From: Glandiceps talaboti
Lineage: Eukaryota; Hemichordata; Enteropneusta; Spengelidae
Length of the DNA stretch: 64,000 nucleotides
Direction: 5' to 3'
Assembly: GCF_964340395.1 (NCBI RefSeq)
Contig: NC_135563.1
Span: 22,566,809 to 22,630,808 of the forward strand
The notes beneath the pieces are model-generated. The model was not told where the DNA came from and did not search any database. It was given only the letters and a program-made list of their open reading frames with translations. Of the stretch, positions 13,301 through 36,740 are shown piece after piece. How positions within the stretch are numbered: the first letter of the stretch is position 1; every line of letters starts with the position of its first letter. The position numbers and the translations under genes were made by a program.

Positions 13301-16300
13301 ACATGTAGCAATATTACTACTAGCTGGTAACATGTAGCAATATTACTGATTAGCTGGTAACATGTAGCAATGTTACTGATATTTTGTCGATCTAAAGGAT
13401 GAGATTTAGCAATGTTAGTATATTTGTCAAGTTGGACAATAAAATGTAGCAATGTCACAGTGACGAGTCAGACATCGATTTCTTCCTCCTCAAGTCGCTT
13501 TCATTGTTTATGAATGTTATCGATTGAAGCCTCATCATTAAACTTGAAACCTTGAACCGGTAGATGAATCATTTCACAAAATATGACCTCGATAGCCTCT
13601 CTAGGTTGTGAATACCGAAGTGGTCGTATGGACAATCTTCTATACAAAAATTGTATGCGGTCGTGTCAAGTAATAACAATTTTGTAATAATGAACTTGGC
13701 AATTTTTGTGTACAAATCTTTCAAATTAAGAAAGGAATGTATTTAATTATTTATTTATTTTCTTACATGTGTGTATAATTACTTTAACTTTCTCTCTGTG
13801 TGCTGTAACCATTATATTTCTTTTTGTTCGTTTTTGAAAATGTGCGATTTAGGTCGGTGGCCTTTAAAAGCAATAATATATATATATAGAACTTTACCAA
13901 AAATATGGCCTTTGATAGACGGCTTAACAAGAAGCCAAAGTCATAATTTATATTTTGTATTCTTTCGAACACAGACGGTATTCCACCTGTAGATGGCGTG
14001 ACTCATGTACAAAACATTCTTACATTGTCAGATGTATACATTTGGGTTATTTATTCTCTGACAACGATTGAAGTGTTGTTGGCAATAGGTTTGATTGGAA
14101 TGAGTATTGTCTACAGAAACAACAGGTAGGAGTTATTTATATAGTCACACTAATACATTGTTGTATTATATGTACAAGTATCAAGAGAGGCGATTGATAC
14201 CTTGCACATGTATATTGAATTGGTGTACTCTATTCTCAATACATGTACACCCATTGGTCACTGCGATGAATTGTTTTGGTTTGTCCTAATACCTCACCAT
14301 TCGTACTTTTATCTTCTTGGAAACTGTTCTTCATGAAACAATGTCTTATCACTTTAAAAGTTCTTGTAAATATGGGAGTTCATTTGTTCTGGTGAACTGG
14401 TTCGTCATCTCTGCCAAATAGAATTAATACGTCTGTCCATCTAGTCTGGCTGCTGGGATGTAAATATCGCCACTCAATGTCTAGGACGATGTGATATGCG
14501 GGGCTTTGCGTTTAAGAAATCTTTCGTTTATCTTTTTTCCCGTCCAGTAAGCGCTGTTCATCGGACAAAACTGAAAACGTTTTGAATCTATCAAGCAATT
14601 AACCACAAATACGATATTATTATCCTACATTCATGACATTTTGGCAATTTTAGATCTAATATTGTCATACCTTATCAACTATTTACAGAGTGATGAAACT
14701 AAGCAGTGCCATGGTAACCATCTTCATCCCGATTGGTTGCCTTATGCTGTCCAGCAGTGTGTACCTGTTCGGGATGGATTTATCTAGGGTATCACCGGAA
14801 ACCGTCAAGTTTACATGTCAAGTAAGTAAAAACAAAGACTGACTTTATATCAATTGGGTGCTAATCGGAATAAGAATGACATTATGGTGCATTTCAGAAA
14901 TGAAAACTGGCATATCTCAAATAGGTATTGTGTAACCTCACACCCCATCTTGCAAGAGGTTTTACAAATGTTGTGTAAAGGCACACATGAAGTTGTTCAC
15001 TTCACAATTACAATTTTCTTTGATATAAGTCCAGTTCCACATTTTTACTTGTTATGCTTCATTTCTTGTTTTGCCTTTCATTGTTTGCAGATTCGCGAAG
15101 GGTTTATCTGGATTGGACTGTCTCTTGGCTTTGGCGCCTTATTTGCCAAGACTTACCGTGTGCACGTAATTTTCAACAACGCCCTCAGGAAGATGAAAAC
15201 AGCCAAGGCAAGGTTTTGAATTCTATAAAATTTGGAAAATTCTAAAAGCTGCTTACGTTTTGGTGAAATTTCGTAAAATGTTACCTGAAATCGAATCGCC
15301 CAGCTTTGTACTGTTTCAAATACTTACCTTGTTTCTATTACAGTGGCAGTTTACCCATTTATCTTTTTACTGTCACAAAGATTTGGAAGGAAAACACCTT
15401 ACATTTAGAAATCTCGTGTGCCAATGGACTGTAAGATACGTCGTGACGTTTCGCCCTCACCGGCCTGTTAGGGGTTGGCCGATGTCTGAGGGCGCCCGGT
15501 CACGGCGTAACTAATTACAGTCTAGTGTGCCAATAAAAATGTAAGCAAATTATGGTCATATTGAGAGCGTAAGTCAGATAACAAATTAGTTAATGCAAAA
15601 TTATAAATGCCAACGTTTATCTCGAATTCTCCATGGATTAAAGTCGAAAGATACAAGACTAACATATTTTTCTCATTTCTTACAGTATTTAAGTGATGGA
15701 AACCTGATTTTTTTCATCATGACCTTAGTAACTCTAGATGGCGCCCTTCTTGCTGTTAGACTTATCGTCGATACCTCGTCACTGACGTCAGTTTTCCTCG
15801 AACCCTCGGTAAGATGGAATATGTTTTATAAAATATAGAAAGAAAAAGTCGCTAATCAGGGTGATATATGTTTGATCTGGTTCTAAAATACCTCTATACG
15901 GTGTTATCAGTAAAATTGTACGTAGACTAATATATATCCCCTCTACTGCATCAACAAACAAATGGTTTTACTCTTACATGAAGAATGGCTTTGGTAACGT
16001 CACACGAATTATATAGTCTGTGTATCGCAAGGCTTGATATTATTACATGTGCTATTAAAATAAACTGACAACTCTGTATACGTGTGCTTGGCTTTTTAGT
16101 CGCAGTCAATTGCTATACCTTTTATAACGTTGTGCCCACATCCTTATATAATCATAATAATCATCAGCATCATGACACAATGTTCATTATTTTAATTATT
16201 AGATGGATCTATCTCACCCACCACAAGAGATTATGATAACACCTGTTGTCAAGTTGTGTTCATCTAAGTATCAGTTGTACTTTCTCCTCGTTGTGTTGAT

Positions 16301-18021
16301 AAACAAGTCGATTTTGTTCATGTTTGGTACACTGCTTGCCTGGAAAACTCGTAACGTACAGGTTACTGAACTGAACGACAGTAAGTTACATACTTTATTT
16401 ATTGTTTTTATTGACAGATACACTACACATCATTAACGAGAAGTGAGAGGAAGCCATAATAGTTATGAAGGGAAATGATTCCTAACATTGTGAGTGGTTT
16501 CCAGATTGTTTACAAAGGTTGATGCAGTAGCAAAATGTTTTAAAATTCTGATAGAATAACCAGCCAGGTGTAACTCATTATTTGTGTTCTGTTACTTATC
16601 TTCGTGCAGTTGTTTTCTTTATTTGGGTGTTCAACAGTCATTTCCCCTATCTGAAAAAAATCGGTCGTTGAGATTTAATTCGAGTCTCACGTACTGAGGG
16701 GATCGTCAACCATTCAGACATCGTGTTTCAAACGCTTGACGATGCAGAGACACCACGTCCCCTTTTGACGATCTGAATATTTAACATATGACGTCATATC
16801 TTACAGGTCAATACATCGCACTTTCAGTGTATGTTACCGTGGTAACATGCATAATTGCTACACCAGTAGGCATAGTGATGCAGACGAATATGAATGCCAT
16901 TTTTATGGTTGTTGGTGGCGCTATTTTGATTGCTAACATTGCTGTAATGTCTCTGGTTTACGTACCAAAGGTGTGTACTTTAGAATTCTGGGGAAAGTGA
17001 AAAAACCCGTGAAAGAGTCGGTAAGAAAAGACTGTCAAGTCGTCCTAATATAATTGAGAGTGGATTTTTGGATGGGATGGCCGTGGGTGGGTTGGTGGTT
17101 GGTATGTGAACGAACAGGTAGGTAGTTAGATACATGAACTGACAGGCACATGCGTGTATAAACATGGAGAGGTATCGTCAGAACATCTAAAAAGACTAAA
17201 GTAATTACATTTTTTATTTTCATAATGTACAGACAGGCAAGATCACGATACGCATGCATTTCAGAGGAAATGGACAAAATAGTGTTTTTGCAATTGACGT
17301 GTTTCCCCTCCTTTAGATTATTCTAATGCGTAAAGAACAAAGACATCCAGGAACAAGTAACAGAAAAACATTTCTGTTTGGCAAGGACAAAAGACACGAG
17401 TACGATAATACCAGCGATCGAAGAGTTGTACAGGATTTGTCCGAAAAATTGAAGAGAGTAAGTCGCACTTTTTTCTTTGGGTAACTATACCGCGTAAACG
17501 TAGATTTTTTTTTTCTAAAGAGAAGATACCTTTGGCTGTATGGTGTTAAGACTGAATGTTGGCATTGTACGGTGGCCCAGGGATACGATGGAATGTGCAT
17601 ATGTTATATGTTATCTCCATGAAATGGCCACCGTTCCCTGGGCCACCGTAGTATTATATTAAAATTAAAATGCACTGCTGAGGCACAATTTAGCAATACA
17701 TAGTAAATTATGTAACGATATACACAATAATATCTGAGATGAACGCTTGGAGGTGTCATTCCTCTAAGCGTAATGTAGTTCTAAATCATTTCTTGACGTC
17801 TTAGGAAAATAGGTTCTGGTGTAAGTTTTCCTACTTTTTATGACTTTCTGTATTATCTAGCGTGAACGTAGTTATGGGGTTTGTATTTTCAGTTAGTTTA
17901 TGAAATCTAGCCACAATTCGTCTGGTTTTTAAAATGAAAGTTACAATTTTTTTTTCAGAAGCAGAAATTGCTACAGAAGATGAAATTATTGCTGAGCAGT
18001 GTGGAATCGGTACTTGATTGA
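3763..18021 (+). CDS. GABA-B-like metabotropic receptor, gene 1 (17 exons, 787 aa)
   Basis: Class C G-protein-coupled receptor of the GABA-B group, expected in the plasma membrane as an extracellular Venus-flytrap sensor coupled through seven helices to G proteins. Coding exons: 3763-4002, 5908-6045, 7010-7171, 7648-7752, 9210-9275, 10059-10247, 10759-11001, 11494-11557, 12124-12210, 13975-14125, 14689-14821, 15091-15207, 15686-15808, 16203-16380, 16807-16970, 17317-17457, 17959-18021. All joins keep frame and every exon matches gene 2 in length except the last. Diagnostic stretches are PLYIGGLFP near the N-terminus, PGWYYKNWW in lobe 2, [17 protein letters not shown] (helix 3, closer to GABBR2 than GABBR1) and [12 protein letters not shown] (helix 5). 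The ATG at 3763 is preferred over an in-frame one at 3712 because it begins a signal peptide and aligns with the start of gene 2. The intron after exon 12 uses a GC donor. Ligand unknown. Confidence 0.9.
5908..12210 (+). CDS. Gene 1 exons 2-9: Venus-flytrap ligand-binding domain
   Basis: Residues about 81-432. The GSSS-type serine motif that grips GABA in GABBR1 is MGASAK here (residues 129-134). The pocket tyrosine (Y227) and tryptophan (W255) are kept. The cysteine pair C236/C268 matches the lobe-2 disulfide of GABBR1. The lobe-1 cysteine pair is absent, and C410/C421 in exon 9 is a pair not seen in vertebrate GABBR proteins. Exon 7 (10759-11001) is nearly identical to exon 7 of gene 2 and is preceded by a broken older copy at 10586. 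Confidence 0.88.
7866..7939. repeat. (CATA)n microsatellite
   Basis: About 18 uninterrupted CATA units in intron 4 of receptor gene 1. Confidence 0.95.
8415..9120. repeat. Probable dispersed repeat beginning at a GCTGCAAGCAGC motif
   Basis: Lies in intron 4 of gene 1 and starts at AATTAAAGCTGCAAGCAGC. It contains three lightly diverged copies of AAATCCAATATGGCCGCC-like motifs (near 8579, 8747 and 8896). The texture differs from the surrounding intron (more GC, several open frames of 70-85 codons on both strands with no family resemblance). Similar repeats with this head and ATGGCCGCC motifs are known from other aquatic animal genomes. Ends and transposition mechanism are not determined. Confidence 0.45.
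10336..10424. repeat. (GT)n with (CGTG)n core microsatellite
   Basis: GT repeats interrupted by about seven GCGT units, 90 bases after the donor of exon 6 of gene 1. It creates spurious low-complexity open frames on both strands. Confidence 0.95.
10586..10681 (+). pseudogene. Relic exon 7 (truncated duplicate) of receptor gene 1
   Basis: After an intact-looking acceptor (TTTTATGATTTTAG), 31 codons align with the start of exon 7: 19 of the first 30 residues match, including FRASILE against FRRSILE and a perfect DAYSYDM. The homology ends at an in-frame TGA (10679-10681) directly after DMS, where the functional exon continues with IWTMA. No downstream donor or remaining 50 codons are seen. If spliced in, it would terminate the protein inside the ligand-binding domain. 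The functional exon 7 begins 78 bases later. It could be the original exon of this gene, replaced by a copy from gene 2, or a failed tandem exon duplication. Confidence 0.85.
11635..11678. repeat. (CAAA)n microsatellite
   Basis: About ten CAAA units in intron 8 of gene 1. Confidence 0.9.
13033..13455. repeat. Fold-back element with ATGTAGCAATGT arms
   Basis: The 21-base arm at 13033-13053 matches the reverse complement of 13435-13455 at 20 of 21 bases. Further diverged copies of the arm motif (TGTAGCAATNTTAC) lie inside the right half near 13330, 13362 and 13408, and of its complement in the left half. Subterminal iterated inverted copies like this are typical of small non-autonomous DNA transposons. 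It lies in intron 9 of receptor gene 1. Confidence 0.65.
13975..16970 (+). CDS. Gene 1 exons 10-15: seven-helix domain
   Basis: Six exons encode residues about 433-720. Helix 1 is [20 protein letters not shown], helix 2 [20 protein letters not shown], helix 3 begins [17 protein letters not shown], helix 4 [20 protein letters not shown], helix 5 [20 protein letters not shown], helix 6 [16 protein letters not shown] and helix 7 [20 protein letters not shown], ending VYVPK. The PPVDG before helix 1 matches the SPPAD linker of GABBR1. The cysteine before helix 3 (FTCQ) and the one in extracellular loop 2 (KLCSS) are the conserved class C disulfide pair. Intron phases across the block are 1,2,0,0,0,1,0. 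Confidence 0.9.
15425..15524. mobile_element. MITE copy A (9-bp TSD, TNGACTGTAA termini)
   Basis: A 100-bp palindromic element in intron 12 of gene 1. It is flanked by the direct repeat GTGTGCCAA at 15416-15424 and 15525-15533. The ends are TGGACTGTAAG and, on the other strand, TAGACTGTAA. Inner arms carry GCCCTCA on one side and GAGGGCGCCC on the other. A 9-bp target duplication and long terminal inverted repeats suggest a Mutator-like element, by inference. Related copies lie at 41323 and 44421. Confidence 0.8.
17317..18021 (+). CDS. Gene 1 exons 16-17: short cytoplasmic tail
   Basis: Forty-seven plus 20 residues: a basic stretch ([14 protein letters not shown]) and a heptad-like helix ([20 protein letters not shown]) that could be a minimal coiled coil. 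The protein then stops at SVLD. Vertebrate GABBR tails are far longer and carry the coiled coil used for GB1-GB2 pairing. No PDZ ligand is present, unlike gene 2. Confidence 0.85.
17568..17650. repeat. Short fold-back element
   Basis: Perfect 16-base inverted arms TACGGTGGCCCAGGGA (17568-17583) and TCCCTGGGCCACCGTA (17635-17650) around a 51-base spacer, in the last intron of gene 1. Confidence 0.75.
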
Positions 18022-18578
18022 TTGATTGGAAGAAGAGAAACCACTACACAAGAGAAGTCTGAAAATGAGCCTTGCTTTTAGAGAAAGCTACATTCGACCT
18101 CTTTACGATAAAGCCATTTACGACTGCTTTTAGAAACACTCTCATTATCTTTTATCATGGATGTGAACATGAACGTACAGCCGAGAACAATCGTGCCATC
18201 CTTGCAAGCCACAGCATATATTCGCTGATGCAACTTATTAGCAGTGCTTCTTACAGAGTGAAGGAAAGAGGTTTGTGGTGTTTTACGACAAAAAATCATG
18301 ACATGTGGATGTCAAAAGAAACTGGTCGATGTGACCGATACGCCTTTATTCCTCGGTTTTCACACTTTTGTTGATGAGAGTTGAGCCCGAGAGGACTTAT
18401 GGATGTATAAGTTATTCACGTGACGTCAACTGCACCTTCTTTAAATTATGAATCAATCACACAAATATTTATTTGAATTTGTTTACCATAATGTATTTTG
18501 CATGTAAAAAGTAACAGGTAAGAGGTTTGCATCTTTGCTATTCATGTTTCACGTGTTTGAAATGTTATCTGTGTTAAT

Positions 18579-18584
18579 AATAAA
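18579..18584 (+). terminator. Candidate poly(A) signal of receptor gene 1
   Basis: First AATAAA after the gene 1 stop, 558 bases downstream. It runs into an (ATAA)n tract (to about 18613), so the hexamer could also be part of that repeat. Confidence 0.4.
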
Positions 18585-19237
18585 TAGATAGATAAATAAA
18601 TAAATAAATAAATGGAAAAATAAATATTACCGTTTTCTCCTCGCGTAGGCTGCGCTTGTTACATGTAATAAATCAAACACATTTTCTTTCTGTTGAAAAA
18701 TTAATATCCTATACATTATTGAAATAATTAGGGTAATGAAAGAGTGATGACTGAGGATACGCAGTAATAGGAATATTGGTGTACTTAGGTGATTATTCAT
18801 CAATTTAACGATAATGAAATTACATGATAAAGAGAGAATGGGTTTAATTTTCGTCCCAGTGTTGCTGATATGGAAATATAATACAGTCTCGACCTTGTGT
18901 GTTATATATGAGGTAGTGTGACAACTAATGAATTTGTATACAATACAGGGACCTTTTATAGCAATCGAGCTACACCAACTACAATATTCTGACGAAAAAA
19001 ATGTGTTAATGTTATCTTCCTCATGATGTAATAATATAAAGTTTTATTAACCCAGTAAATTCGGAAATTTAAATATAGTATCCATTTGTGCAACTCCGAA
19101 CTGTCCAAGTGTTGCAGCAGGACGAAAGCGTCGGGAGTATAACCTGGGAAACCTGTGTTGTTCGGTAGGGTCAAACTGAGCATAGCCTATACAGATCGTG
19201 TGCGTTTGCCTGTCAATACATGTAATCACATTAATTA

Positions 19238-19379
19238 AACAATAATGTACGCCCTCCCAGCCCATAATGGACGAAAGCAAACTGTGAACGACATAATGGG
19301 CGAGGCGACAGCCGAGCCCATTATGGAGTGCAAAGTTTGCTTGAGTCCATTATGGACTGGGAGGGCATACATTATTGTT
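19238..19379. repeat. Long hairpin (fold-back) element
   Basis: Near-perfect palindrome centred near 19308. The outer arms (19239-19272 and 19345-19378) contain ACGCCCTCCCAG and its complement. The inner arms repeat GCAAACT and CATAATGGGC against GCCCATTATG and AGTTTGC. The two halves could fold over about 70 bases each. Confidence 0.85.
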
Positions 19380-19785
19380 ATTATTTTATAGTTTTGCCAA
19401 TTCCAGTGAATTTGTAGACCGAGAAACGCAAAACAACGTATAATATACACAGCGCTGAACATCGTCTGCCATGTTCGGCCCGGAAGCTGAATACTAATCA
19501 TAGCGACACACGTACGTACACGTACACACACATATACACTTCAATGGACTGCTGTGAAGACAAACTTGTTTCATGAATGCGTTGTATTTTTAAACAGTGG
19601 AAATGAGAATCATAAGTAACAACATACATTTCGAAAAAATACCTAGTCGTATGAAGAAACAGAACAAATAGCTTGTATTGTTATGCTCGTTCCGGGGCCG
19701 CGATGCCCAATAACGGAGTACATTATCAGTAAACAGCGATGACGTCACAAAATTCACTGGAATTGGTAATGCTATAATATAATAG
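19379..19785. repeat. Outer inverted arms next to the hairpin
   Basis: CCAATTCCAGTGAATTTGT (near 19397-19415) recurs inverted as ACAAAATTCACTGGAATTGG (19747-19766). Each is followed by a TATAATATAATAG-like stretch. This may be the second half of one composite fold-back element beginning at 19238. A similar TATTATATTATA stretch borders the fold-back at 39742. Confidence 0.5.
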
Positions 19786-20278
19786 ATGTTAATGAATTGC
19801 AAAAATGAAACTTACGAATATGAATATTAATTTTTACACTGCTAAGAACGATTTTAAGAATACTATTGTGTAAATTTACAAATACAAATTTTATAAATAC
19901 TTCATTCATTTTATGCATGAAAATAACTTGCCATAATTATTACATGAATACCGGTGATAAAGGTAGATGAATAATGTATACTGATCTTCATATAAGATGA
20001 GTCGTCTTAAAAACTACAAATTAAAAGTAGATTATAAATGACGAAATGAATAGAGTGAAAGCTAATTGCCTCTTCTCTGTTCATCTCAGTATTAATCTAC
20101 CTTCTTCTGTGAATATTACATCGCGAATGAATAAAAATTTGTACTTGTGTTAATTGTGTCAGGGTCTTAAAGGGGAAGGATACGTTGTCAATTCCTAAAA
20201 CTACCGCAATTGTCAGTGAAAGATCCAAACTAAAGGTTTCCATACGTACAGAAAGCATCACATTCATATCCTACCGCC

Positions 20279-32579
<12,301 letters not shown>

Positions 32580-33023
32580 AAGTGCAGTTATTGCTGATTG
32601 ACAGTCGTAGAATAGACGCCTTGCGACTCGTTTATGACAACACAGTCTCTCAATTTTAATAATTTGGTTTAGAACATTGAAATACTGTTATAAAGGAGAC
32701 TGAGCAATGAGATCCCAGGATCGATGACATGTCTTTATCACTACGTTGCGTTTTAACCCAAGCGCCCAAGACGACTAACTCATGAAGAACATATTTAATC
32801 CATTGGAGATGATTGCCAACTCCATGCAGAGAACTTGTTTGGGATTGATATATTAAAGCTTGCGTTCAAAAGACATTGTCTAATTAAAGATGTATTTTTG
32901 GTTCCTTTTTATACTTTACTTTTGTCCCTCGGACAAGACGTAAAATAGAGGCCCCGTGTATCGGAGTGCAATACCCAATACACATTAAAGAACAATCTAC
33001 ACTTTTCGTAAAGGATAGGGTGA

Positions 33024-33059
33024 AAGATGGTTTGGAGACCAATTATGAAATATGGTTTT
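33024..33059 (+). pseudogene. Relic of a third receptor exon 1
   Basis: Twelve codons KMVWRPIMKYGF followed at 33060 by a donor GTAAGA match the end of exon 1 of both receptors in reading frame and splice position. AAGATGGTTTGGAGACCAA matches gene 2 exactly, while GGAGACCAATTATGAAA matches gene 1 exactly. Intron-start similarity to gene 2 (ATTCTCAC) continues to about 33087. The frame is closed by TGA directly upstream (33021-33023), and no signal peptide or later exon is seen. It is a remnant of a third tandem copy. Confidence 0.8.
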
Positions 33060-34507
33060 GTAAGAGAACGTTACTAATATTCTCACCTATAGTGTGACAC
33101 CATGTTCAATGTCAGATGCCTAAATGTGTGGCACATTCTCTTTCGTGTTCATGAATACACTCATTCATTGTGAGATTATCTATATATGTATCAACGAATG
33201 ATTTATATTCAACGCCAATAGGATGACGTGTTCATATTGGCTCTAACACCGCATTAGCTTTTCCTTTCTATCGCCGATAAGCTAGTTGTTGCCGGTTTAA
33301 AATGTAAAATGCTGCAACAATAACAACAACTATAAAAAAAAGTTACTTGAACAGTGTATATTACTTGACAAATGGAGTATCATTTTTATTAAGACAGTGT
33401 ACTAGACAGTTTGCTTGATTGATTGTATATGTTGTAAATTCTGAATTGGAACTATTAACTCCTTTTCTTATCAATAATTTCTCTTTACATCTAGCACTCT
33501 AGAAATTAGTCGTATCGATATCCAGATATTTTATCTTCAGTTCTTATATTCACGACAATCCAACTGCTATCGGCTATGTCACAACCAATGCTTCATTTTG
33601 TCTGCTGTTTCCAGTTAACTGGTTTCAGTTGTATATTTGACACACATAAACAGCAAAGTACAAGATTTGAATCGATCATCTTTTTAAAAAATCATTTTCA
33701 TTTTATTAAAAAAAACATTTGAACATATGAGATGTTTTTACAATACATAATATACTGGTTATCCATAAAAATAAAACCCATCACTAGCATAAAATGTAGT
33801 ATACAGACTTGAAATAGTTTAGAATATAAATCAAATAATACCAACAAATTGACAAGATGATACAAAATACATACAATATGATACATGTTACAAAGTTGAA
33901 ATACTTGGCACATTTGTCTGCCAATTCAGTCAATTAACAATTCATACAATTCCTGGAGCAAAGTAACTACATATATATTGGCTAGGGATATGATTGAATA
34001 TGGTTTGTGATGTACACTGATATTGGAGAATATATTGTTCACAGTTCCAAGAATCAATAGGACATTACAATATAGTTACTTTGGAATGATAAATTGGAAA
34101 CGAATGTGATGTTTTGATCTGTCTACTACGGATAACTGCAATTTACTGTTCCAAAGTAACTATATTGTACTACATTGATATTTTTAGTAGGGCCAGTAAA
34201 TATATTAAGTTAACAATGACATACTATGCTATAATCATAGTGGATTAATTATTTGGTATGTTAATCCTACATGTTGTACGGATGGAGACACTTAACCAAA
34301 TCTTGTTCAAATACAAACTTTAAGGTGACAACACAAACTGCATTGCAGTTCTCTTGCTGACAAAAGGTAGAAAGTGGATTTTTACTAGGACAGATATTTC
34401 TAAATCTGAGGGCCAATTCTCATTACCTGAAATTGAATTTCACATCATTTGATTTCTTGGTTGACTTCCATGACTTCTACTGCATATACACTACCATAGG
34501 TGTGTAT

Positions 34508-34639
34508 GAAAATAAGTCGTCTTCTTGTTCCATTTTGACCCTCTAGTATGAGGTAAAGTGCCATTGCAGGAACTGAGAATAAGTCGGTCTTCTTGTTCTA
34601 TTTTGACCCTCTAGCATGAGGTAAAATGCTATTGCAGGT
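34508..34639. repeat. Two-copy tandem duplication, about 67-bp unit
   Basis: Two copies share TTTTGACCCTCTAG and ATGAGGTAAA blocks and differ at a handful of bases. Confidence 0.8.
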
Positions 34640-36462
34640 AGCGAGAATTATAAACTCAAAACAGACCGTTATTTTTTATACTTAGTACTATGGAACTGGG
34701 AAATGTGAATATGTGGTATGACTGAAGAACACTGGGCCCATTGTAATTTTATTTACTTTTGTGTGATTTTGTGTGGAATCAGTGTGGACAGACTGACTTG
34801 GTGTGATTTTGTGTGGAATGTGGGTAGCCTGATTTGGTGTGTCAGCTAAAAATAAACGGGACAGGTTAATGTAATGGCTGTGTCTGGCTTTACAAAATAT
34901 GGAATTGTCATTCTCTGAAACTTTTGGTCTAGTGTCCTCTGATTAACTTTGTACATCAAATGACTAAATATACCAAGAAAGATTCTAACTGGCTCTATAT
35001 TTTTCAAAGTTCATGACCTATTCATTAGCAAATTGTCTGACCAAGAGACCATGTATATTAACAGCACCAAACACAATCTTTCAATTTTGATTTTTTTTTT
35101 GAAAAGCAACATATTTCCTTGATAATTAAAACCAAAATATTTAAAGTTAATTGTAATAAAACTCCACTTTTTAATAATATAATCTTTTCGATTTCAAATC
35201 TTGACTCTCTACGTCATAATCTCACTCACATATCTAAAATGTTTCTTTCTTATTACCAGAAGTATGGATGGAATTTTTGCTTTACACAAAATAAAAATTA
35301 AAAAATCAACAAAAAAGTTGTCATTTTTAACAATGTTCTTAGTAGCTGATTGAAAAGTTTACCCTATATACATAATATTACATTTAAACAGTAGCTGAGA
35401 ATATTGTTTTATATTATAGCAAAAATGAAAATAAATAAGAAAAAAACGTTTTAAATAGTTGACACCTTGTTTAGTTATATACAATTCCTCACCCATACAT
35501 AGCCATATTGGCCACAGTATACACAGTTAGGTATAAAAAAATAATAATTCATTTCTGTACATCATTAACTATTCATAACTTTTATATTTGGTTTACAAGA
35601 TAGGCAAACATCTTATGGTATGTCTTCAAGGTAGATTCTAATCAAGGTTAAATTACGATGAAAACAATTTAGTTTTTACTTTAAGAATAATTTAAGAGAT
35701 GGACATAAATAAGGCATCATAGCCATAGAGTTAAAAGCCTGTTAATAATTTGGCCAATATTGTATACAACTCCAGATTCCATAGACAAAGAAATGTCTGA
35801 TTTTAGTATAATTTATTTCCAATATAATTCCAAAAATGTTTTGCTGTATATAATTTTTCATGTACACATTAAATTATTAGCTTATGTGTAGTAAAGGCAC
35901 TTTTGCACCGACACTAAATTTATCAGTATTGTCAAATATATTGTTGTTGTCAATTCCTGAATTATAATATTATGCATTTGGTTATTAATGGTGTCTACAT
36001 AATACATATAGCTTCAATAAATTTGGTTGGAGTTATTAAGATCAATTGTTAATGGGTTAAAATTAGTACTTGAAATGCTCTAGGTGGTTTTGAGTTTTGA
36101 TTTCTTCTGGCAGTTTGGATTTTGTGAACACCTATCAACACAGTTTGATTTCTTTTTTTGACATAAATCTGACACAAGAGTCTGTATTTGTGTTTCCGTT
36201 TACATATGTTCTACATAGGCTGATACAGTATCATGGTTTATGTATTGATGTTAGCAATTAATATGTTGTTATTGAAGATACTTGCATATGGAAAATCATT
36301 TCATGATAAATACTACTCAAACAGAGTTTACGAATACAACAAGTACCTTGTGACAGATTGACACACCGATACATATAGTTTAGTATAGTCTCTCCAGTTT
36401 GAAGGAGCCGTGGAAATATAAAGAGCCATTGTGCTGCCATTGATCCATACCAGGGGTAATAA

Positions 36463-36535
36463 TTGTGAGTGCCTTGTGCTCTCAGGAGGAAAGGTGCATT
36501 ATAAATACTCATTGTTATTATATTATATAATTTAA
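36463..36535 (+). mobile_element. Weak SINE-like 3' tail
   Basis: GAGTGCCTTGTGCTCTCAGG, then GGTGCATTATAAATACTCAT and a TATTAT tail. This resembles the GCGC...ATAAAT(ATT)n ends of SINEs but is diverged. Confidence 0.3.
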
Positions 36536-36607
36536 TTATGAGTACACCTGACATATGAATGAATGACAGTTTGACATAGTTTAGTATACCGTAGTCTTCC
36601 CTTGCAG

Positions 36608-36740
36608 CTTGTAATAAACTCATCTATGAGTGATAGATCAACATACCGGTAGTGAAGTAAGTTGTAGTCTCTCCCTTAACAAACTCATTTATGAGTGATA
36701 GATCAACATACCAGTAGTGAAGTACGTTGCAGTCTCTCCT
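36608..36740. repeat. Two-copy tandem duplication, about 67-bp unit
   Basis: Both copies contain GAGTGATAGATCAACATACC and TAGTGAAGTA followed by GTCTCTCC. Confidence 0.85.

Larger units (their letters stand above)
18022..20278. other. Region between the two receptor genes
   Basis: Starts with the 3' UTR of gene 1 (a 100-codon open frame at 18072-18374 has no family resemblance and is probably chance). It then holds a poly(A) signal, an (ATAA)n tract, a strong fold-back at 19238-19379 with outer arms to 19785, and the presumed promoter and 5' UTR of gene 2. No other gene seen. Confidence 0.6.

Noticed and set aside
18072-18374. 100-codon open frame after receptor gene 1
   Set aside because: Lies in the presumed 3' UTR, with no splice or family support and no counterpart after gene 2.
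36258-36623. 121-codon minus-strand open frame
   Set aside because: Low-complexity AT-rich region containing a tandem duplication and a SINE-like tail; no domain or splice support.
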